Source: Acetobacteraceae bacterium
GTDB taxonomy: Bacteria > Pseudomonadota > Alphaproteobacteria > Acetobacterales > Acetobacteraceae
Direction: 5' to 3'
Length of the DNA: 9,378 bases
NCBI GenBank assembly: GCA_947446625.1
Contig: CANFIE010000132.1
Span: 1-9,378 of the forward strand
Position numbers and translations under genes: made by a program. Shown piece after piece: positions 6,158 to 9,378 of the stretch; positions within the stretch are counted from its first letter, which is position 1, and each line of letters starts with the position of its first letter. The notes under the pieces were generated by a model, which was not told the origin of the DNA, did no database searches, and worked only from the letters and a program-made list of their open reading frames with translations.

Positions 6158-6823
6158 ATGACACCGCCCTCCGCCGTGCACGCAACCCAGCCCAGCCATC
6201 GCCGCGCCAGCCTGGACGCGGCGGCGGTCCGCGATGCCTATCGCCGCTGGGCCGGGGTGTATGATGCCGTCTTCGGCGCCGTCTCCGCCCCCGCCCGTCG
6301 CCTGGCCGTCGCTGCCGTCAACGCCCAGCCCGGCACTCGCGTGCTGGAGGTTGGGGTCGGCACCGGCCTGGCCCTGCCGCTCTACCGCACGGAAAAGCAG
6401 GTGGTGGGCATTGATCTGTCCACCGACATGCTGGCCCTGGCCCGCCGCCGCGTGGCCGAGCAGGGCCTGGCCAATGTCGAATCCCTGCTGGAGATGGATG
6501 CGGAGGCGATGACCTTCCCCAGCGCCAGCTTCGATATCGCCGTGGCCATGTTCACCGCCACCGTGGTGCCCGATGCCCGCAAGCTGCTGGCGGAAATGCG
6601 CCGCGTGGTGAAGCCGGGCGGCCAGTTGCTCTTCGTCAACCACTTCCGCGCTGAAAAGGGCGTGCGCTGGTGGGTGGAACGCAGCATGGCGCCGCTGGCC
6701 CGCGGCCTGGGCTGGCACCCCGACTTTGCCCTCACCGATTTGCTGGCCAGCGCCGACGAGGCTGCCAGCATCGAGGAATGCCGCCCGATGGGCCTGTTCA
6801 CCCTGGTGCGGGTGCCGAACTAA
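6158..6823 (+). CDS. pmtA: Class I SAM-dependent methyltransferase, PmtA-like phosphatidylethanolamine N-methyltransferase
   Basis: Probable phospholipid N-methyltransferase, converting phosphatidylethanolamine stepwise to phosphatidylcholine with S-adenosylmethionine at the membrane surface. 221 residues from ATG 6158. Earlier in-frame starts (TTG 6119, ATG 6125) add up to 13 residues unlike the family; none has a clear SD. SAM motif I is VLEVGVGTG (62-70), the acidic binding residue is in VVGIDLSTDML (82-92), MDAEAM is at 113-118 and VVKPGGQLLFVNH at 150-162. RRWAGVYDAVFGAV (29-42) and the GVGTGLALP/NHF pattern resemble the Rhodobacter-type PmtA more than the ubiquinone methyltransferases. 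A generic methyltransferase remains possible. Last gene of the three-gene plus-strand cluster; its stop lies 12 bp from the mntH stop. Confidence 0.78.
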   Translation: MTPPSAVHATQPSHRRASLDAAAVRDAYRRWAGVYDAVFGAVSAPARRLAVAAVNAQPGTRVLEVGVGTGLALPLYRTEKQVVGIDLSTDMLALARRRVAEQGLANVESLLEMDAEAMTFPSASFDIAVAMFTATVVPDARKLLAEMRRVVKPGGQLLFVNHFRAEKGVRWWVERSMAPLARGLGWHPDFALTDLLASADEAASIEECRPMGLFTLVRVPN

Positions 6824-6835
6824 GTCGGGCAGCGT

Positions 6836-8149
6836 TTACCCGCCAATAATCCCGGCCAGCAGCTTCACGTTCAGCGCGATGATCAGCGCGGCGGCGGCCC
6901 AGCCCAGCACCAGCTGCCAGCGCGGCGCCACCAGCGCCCCCAGCCGTGCCTTGCTGCCGGCAAACAGCATCAGCGGCACCACGGCAAAGGGCAGTTGCAG
7001 GCTCAGCACCACCTGGCTGAGGATCAGCAACTGCGCCGTCCCGCTCTCGCCCATCTGCCAGGTCACCAGCACCGCCGGCGCAATGGCCACGCCGCGCGTC
7101 ACCAGCCGGCGAATCGGCGGTGGCAGCCGCACCCCCAAAAATCCCTCCATCACCACCTGCCCGGCCAGGGTGGCGGTAACGGTGGCGTTCAGCCCGCACA
7201 GCAGCAGCGCCACGGCAAACAGCGTGGCCGCCATGCCGCTGCCCACCATGGGCGCCAGCAGCACATAGGCCTCCTGAATCTCCGCCACCTCGGTGCGGCC
7301 CCCGGCATGGAACACCGCGGCGGCCGTGATCAGAATCGCCGAGTTCACCAGCAGTGCCAGGGTCAGCGCCACCGAGCTGTCGATGCTGGCAAACCGAATC
7401 GCCTCACGCCGCGCCTCCGGCGCCACCTGCCGCGACTGCACCACGGCGGTGTGCAGGTACAGGTTATGCGGCATCACCGTGGCGCCCAGAATGCCAATGG
7501 CAATATACAGCATGGCGTCATTGGTCAGGATTTCGCGGCTGGGGAAATAGCCGGCCAGCACCTCGCTCCACACCGGCTGCGCCATCAGCAACTGCACGGC
7601 AAAGCAGCCGAACACCGCGAAGATCAGCCCCGCCACCAGCGCTTCCAGCCAGCGCACGCCCTTGTGCTGCAACCACAGCACCAGCAGCGCATCGGCCGCC
7701 GTCAGCACCACGCCCAGCAGCAGCGGAATGCCAAACAGCAATTCCAACGCAATGGCGGTGCCGATCAGCTCGGCCAGATCGGTGGCGCAAATCGCGATCT
7801 CGGCCAGGAACCACAGCGCCAGGTTCACCGGGCGCGGAAACCGCTCGCGGCACAGCTGGGCCAGATCCCGCCCGGTCGCCAACCCCACCCGCGCCGAAAG
7901 CCCCTGCAACAGCATGGCCATCAGGCTGGAAAGCAGCGCCACGGAGAGCAGCGTGTAGCCAAAGGCCGAACCCCCGGCCAGCGCGGTGGCCCAGTTGCCC
8001 GGGTCCATGTAGCCCACCGCCACCAGATAGCCCGGCCCCACAAAGGCCAGCATGCGGCGCCATTGCCCGGCGGCGCGCGGCATCCGCACGCTGCCATGCA
8101 TCTCGGGCAGGCTCACGGCCTCGGGGGCGGGGTCTTGCGGGTTCAGCAT
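6836..8149 (-). CDS. mntH: Nramp-family divalent metal (Mn2+) proton symporter
   Basis: An inner-membrane importer of Mn2+ (also Fe2+ and other divalent ions) coupled to protons. It has 437 residues, slightly longer than the roughly 410 of E. coli MntH because of a polar N-terminal arm of about 30 residues. Eleven or so hydrophobic helices follow. The metal-binding signatures are intact: DPGN at 49-52 in GYMDPGNWATAL (helix 1) and MPHN at 226-229 in GATVMPHNLYLH (helix 6). The conserved AICATDLAELIGTAIAL block lies near 118-134. ATG 8149 has no recognisable SD. The gene diverges from an ArsR-type regulator. The space between them holds a candidate promoter and an SmtB-like operator (see 8170-8211). 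No Mn riboswitch-like leader fits: the predicted leader is only about 28 bases. Confidence 0.95.
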   Translation of the reverse strand: MLNPQDPAPEAVSLPEMHGSVRMPRAAGQWRRMLAFVGPGYLVAVGYMDPGNWATALAGGSAFGYTLLSVALLSSLMAMLLQGLSARVGLATGRDLAQLCRERFPRPVNLALWFLAEIAICATDLAELIGTAIALELLFGIPLLLGVVLTAADALLVLWLQHKGVRWLEALVAGLIFAVFGCFAVQLLMAQPVWSEVLAGYFPSREILTNDAMLYIAIGILGATVMPHNLYLHTAVVQSRQVAPEARREAIRFASIDSSVALTLALLVNSAILITAAAVFHAGGRTEVAEIQEAYVLLAPMVGSGMAATLFAVALLLCGLNATVTATLAGQVVMEGFLGVRLPPPIRRLVTRGVAIAPAVLVTWQMGESGTAQLLILSQVVLSLQLPFAVVPLMLFAGSKARLGALVAPRWQLVLGWAAAALIIALNVKLLAGIIGG

Positions 8150-8168
8150 CGCGGGCTGGCACCAAAGC

Positions 8169-8197
8169 TTGAACAGGTTTTCAATTCTACATAGTTT
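8169..8197 (+). promoter_or_regulatory. Candidate promoter of the arsR-family gene
   Basis: TTGAAC (8169-8174), a 17-bp spacer and TAGTTT (8192-8197) make a plausible but weak sigma-70 promoter. Its -35 overlaps the SmtB-like operator at 8170-8183. It would give a leader of about 110 bases before the ATG at 8313, containing the nested inverted repeats at 8218-8276. Confidence 0.35.
8170..8183. promoter_or_regulatory. SmtB/ArsR-like operator (6-2-6 imperfect palindrome)
   Basis: TGAACA-GG-TTTTCA lies inside the wider inverted repeat TTGAA-N6-TTCAA (8169-8184). It closely resembles the TGAACA-N2-TATTCA half of the cyanobacterial smt operator as I recall it. It abuts the -10 of the mntH promoter (minus strand) and covers the expected start site, and it also overlaps the -35 of the candidate arsR promoter. 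The neighbouring SmtB-type protein (8313-8627) is the obvious ligand. Confidence 0.6.
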
Positions 8198-8211
8198 CCA
8201 TTGCTTTTCAG
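8184..8211 (-). promoter_or_regulatory. Candidate mntH promoter
   Basis: On the minus strand CTGAAA (plus 8206-8211), a 16-bp spacer and TAGAAT (plus 8184-8189) fit sigma-70 hexamers, with the -10 at five of six and the -35 at four of six. Transcription would start near 8177, about 28 bases before ATG 8149. The operator at 8170-8183 follows directly. Confidence 0.55.
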
Positions 8212-8217
8212 CGGCTT

Positions 8218-8276
8218 AGCCTTGTACCTCGCAGTTGCGCACCTGGCTTGCCTGTGTCAAGCCCTCCTGCAAGGCT
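8218..8276 (+). repeat. Nested inverted repeats in the arsR leader
   Basis: The outer arms AGCCTTG (8218-8224) and CAAGGCT (8270-8276) are exact reverse complements. Inside them GGCTTG (8245-8250) and CAAGCC (8258-8263) are also exact, with a 7-base loop. Together they could fold into a two-stem structure in the arsR leader, ending 36 bases before the start codon. No T-tract follows, so a simple attenuator is not supported. The pairing is seen; any function is inferred. Confidence 0.5.
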
Positions 8277-8299
8277 GCGGTTGCATCTCCACCAGGAAT

Positions 8300-8305
8300 A
8301 AGGGG
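8300..8305 (+). promoter_or_regulatory. Ribosome binding site deciding the arsR start
   Basis: AAGGGG lies 7 bases before ATG 8313. It selects this start over the longer frame from 8235, whose extra 26 residues do not resemble the family. Confidence 0.7.
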
Positions 8306-8312
8306 CACCAAC

Positions 8313-8627
8313 ATGGGCATGAACGGCCGCATTGGCGATGACCAGGTGGTGGAACTGGCTGAGATGTTCCGCCTGATGAGCGATCCGACCCGGCTGCGCA
8401 TCATCCTGGCCTGCCTGGATGCCCCGGCTGCCGTGGGTGAAATGGCGGACCGTCTGGGCATTTCCGCCAGCCTGGTGTCGCACCATCTGCGCCTGCTGCG
8501 CGCCGCGCGGCTGCTGCAGGCAGACCGCCGGGGCCGCCAGGTATTTTATATGGTCGGCGACGAACATATCCGATCAATGCTCTCGGACATGGTTGATCAC
8601 GTAGCGGAAGAAGCCGCCGAGGATTGA
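8313..8627 (+). CDS. ArsR/SmtB-family metal-sensing repressor
   Basis: A winged-helix dimeric repressor of 104 residues, typical for the family, which dissociates from DNA when metal binds. The helix alpha-1 region LAEMFRLMSDPTRLRIILACL leads to the recognition helices (MADRLGISASLVSHHLRLLR, about 44-63) and the wing (ADRRGRQVFYMVGD). Helix alpha-5 carries D83, H85, H96 and E99, exactly the D-x-H-x10-H-x2-(H/E) spacing of the SmtB/CzrA alpha-5 site that senses Zn(II) and Co(II). The alpha-3N cysteine site (ELCVG type) is missing; the only cysteine is C34. Sensing of Zn, Co or perhaps Mn is therefore inferred, and arsenic sensing is unlikely. ATG 8313 is set by the SD at 8300-8305; ATG 8319 is a minor alternative. 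Divergent from mntH and 155 bp before coxB on the same strand. Confidence 0.9.
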   Translation: MGMNGRIGDDQVVELAEMFRLMSDPTRLRIILACLDAPAAVGEMADRLGISASLVSHHLRLLRAARLLQADRRGRQVFYMVGDEHIRSMLSDMVDHVAEEAAED

Positions 8628-8647
8628 AGCAACCGCGCCGCCCGCCC

Positions 8648-8676
8648 TTGTGGCGTCCGGCGGGCGCGACTATGGT
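8648..8676 (+). promoter_or_regulatory. Candidate coxB promoter
   Basis: TTGTGG (8648-8653), a 17-bp spacer and TATGGT (8671-8676) make a plausible sigma-70 promoter, with the -10 at four of six. The start would be near 8683, with a leader of about 100 bases before ATG 8783. It falls in the arsR-coxB gap, where a short imperfect GC stem (8640-8646 with 8659-8665) also lies. Confidence 0.35.
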
Positions 8677-8706
8677 CCGGCCACGCTGTCTCCGGCCTGG
8701 CTGGGG

Positions 8707-8743
8707 GCGGCACGCTTGCGCGGTGCCGCGCCGGTGATTTTTT
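8707..8743 (+). terminator. Possible terminator or leader hairpin before coxB
   Basis: GCGGCAC (8707-8713) pairs exactly with GTGCCGC (8723-8729) around a 9-base loop, and T6 follows at 8738-8743. The 8-base gap between stem and T-run is too long for a textbook intrinsic terminator. It could terminate arsR weakly or act as a structured coxB leader. Confidence 0.35.
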
Positions 8744-8782
8744 GGACGTTCGGCTGACGCCGGGTTGGGGACGGGACACGCG

Positions 8783-9378
8783 ATGCAACGTGTGATCGGG
8801 CGCTTGGTTGAGCTGCGGGGCATGGCGCTGGCCAGCCTGGCGATGCTCACCTTCTGGATGGGTACGGCGGCGGCGGAGCCCATGGTTGGCGCGCCGCTGG
8901 CCTGGGGCATTGGCCTGCAGGAAGCCGGTGGCGTGCTGAAGCAGCGCATCCATGATTTCAATGATCTCCTCCTCTGGATCATCATTGCCATCACCATCTT
9001 CGTGTTCATTCTGCTGGTACTGGTGGTCATCAAGTTCCGCGCCGGGGCCAACCCGGTGCCGTCGAAGACCAGCCACCACACCGGCCTGGAAATCGCCTGG
9101 ACGGTTATTCCGGTGCTGATCCTGGTGGTCATCGCCATCCCGTCCTTCCGCCTTGTTTACTATGAGGACCGGGCGGTTGATGCCGACCTGACCATCAATG
9201 TGCAGGGCCGCCAGTGGTACTGGCACTACGAATACCCGGACCATGCCGGCGTGGCGTTTGACAGCCGCCCGGTGCCGAATGACGAGCTGAAGCCCGGCGA
9301 CCTGCGCAATCTGGCGGTGGACGAGCCCCTGGTGGTGCCGGTTGGCGCCCGGGTCCGCGTCATCACCACGGGCACCGA
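8783..9378 (+). CDS. coxB: Cytochrome c oxidase subunit II (3' truncated)
   Basis: Subunit II of the aa3-type terminal oxidase takes electrons from cytochrome c through its CuA centre on the periplasmic side. The frame is open from ATG 8783 to the window edge (198 full codons) with no stop. A signal peptide covers about residues 1-31 (hydrophobic LASLAMLTF, cleavage near TAAA-EP). The first membrane helix is about 62-84 (LLLWIIIAITIFVFILLVL). The family block HTGLEIAWTVIPVLILVVIA begins the second helix (about 99-122), then FRLVYYED and the hallmark aromatic GRQWYWHYEYP open the cupredoxin domain. The CuA cysteines and histidines lie beyond the window. GGGA at 8773-8776, 6 bases before the ATG, is a usable SD. 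The rest of the oxidase operon probably continues downstream. Confidence 0.96.
   Translation, partial: MQRVIGRLVELRGMALASLAMLTFWMGTAAAEPMVGAPLAWGIGLQEAGGVLKQRIHDFNDLLLWIIIAITIFVFILLVLVVIKFRAGANPVPSKTSHHTGLEIAWTVIPVLILVVIAIPSFRLVYYEDRAVDADLTINVQGRQWYWHYEYPDHAGVAFDSRPVPNDELKPGDLRNLAVDEPLVVPVGARVRVITTGT

Noticed and set aside
5546..6718. 390-codon antisense open frame spanning the DMT and pmtA genes
   Set aside because: Shadow composition, no recognisable domain, and it spans two well-supported genes.
6995..8194. 399-codon plus-strand open frame opposite mntH
   Set aside because: Gln/His/Arg-rich shadow; the minus strand shows the intact Nramp motifs DPGN and MPHN.
8235..8312. Longer N-terminus for the ArsR protein
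   Set aside because: Residues encoded here do not resemble the family, and a good SD marks ATG 8313.

Overview
The window is a GC-rich chromosomal segment of an alphaproteobacterium, most likely from the Rhodospirillales/Acetobacteraceae side. This placement rests on recognised protein families, not on a search: an Rhodobacter-type phosphatidylethanolamine N-methyltransferase, a PraR/PhrR-type XRE regulator beside lnt, an orphan Peripla_BP_6 binding protein, and an aa3-type coxB. Long antisense open frames, typical of GC-rich DNA, are abundant and were discarded. I see no mobile element, CRISPR array, tRNA, rRNA or prophage, and no gap over 300 bases without a gene.

Layout. 1-202 (+) is the 3' end of a regulator with a Fis-type helix-turn-helix. 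250-1476 (+) encodes a Tat-exported substrate-binding protein with no permease or ATPase genes beside it in the window. It converges on an XRE regulator (1618-2127, -), and the two share a bidirectional terminator at 1565-1597. Behind the XRE gene, on the same strand, lies lnt (2257-3828, -), the last enzyme of lipoprotein maturation. Between them sits a perfect 18-bp palindrome placed against a candidate promoter of the XRE gene. Divergent from lnt is a tight (+) cluster: an MFS transporter (3961-5181), an EamA/DMT transporter (5240-6109) and a PmtA-like methyltransferase (6158-6823).

The cluster converges, with only 12 bp between stop codons, on mntH (6836-8149, -), an Nramp metal importer. 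mntH is divergent from an ArsR/SmtB repressor (8313-8627, +) that carries a complete alpha-5 metal site. The 163-bp space between them holds a SmtB-like operator overlapping candidate promoters for both genes, and nested inverted repeats in the arsR leader. The window ends inside coxB (8783-9378, +), subunit II of cytochrome c oxidase.

Most of this is housekeeping content. The parts most worth a second look are regulatory: the mntH/arsR intergenic operator, where a metal-released repressor apparently controls a metal importer; the palindrome-promoter unit of the PraR-like regulator; and a G-quadruplex-like tract in the first codons of lnt. No clearly new multi-gene system is visible.
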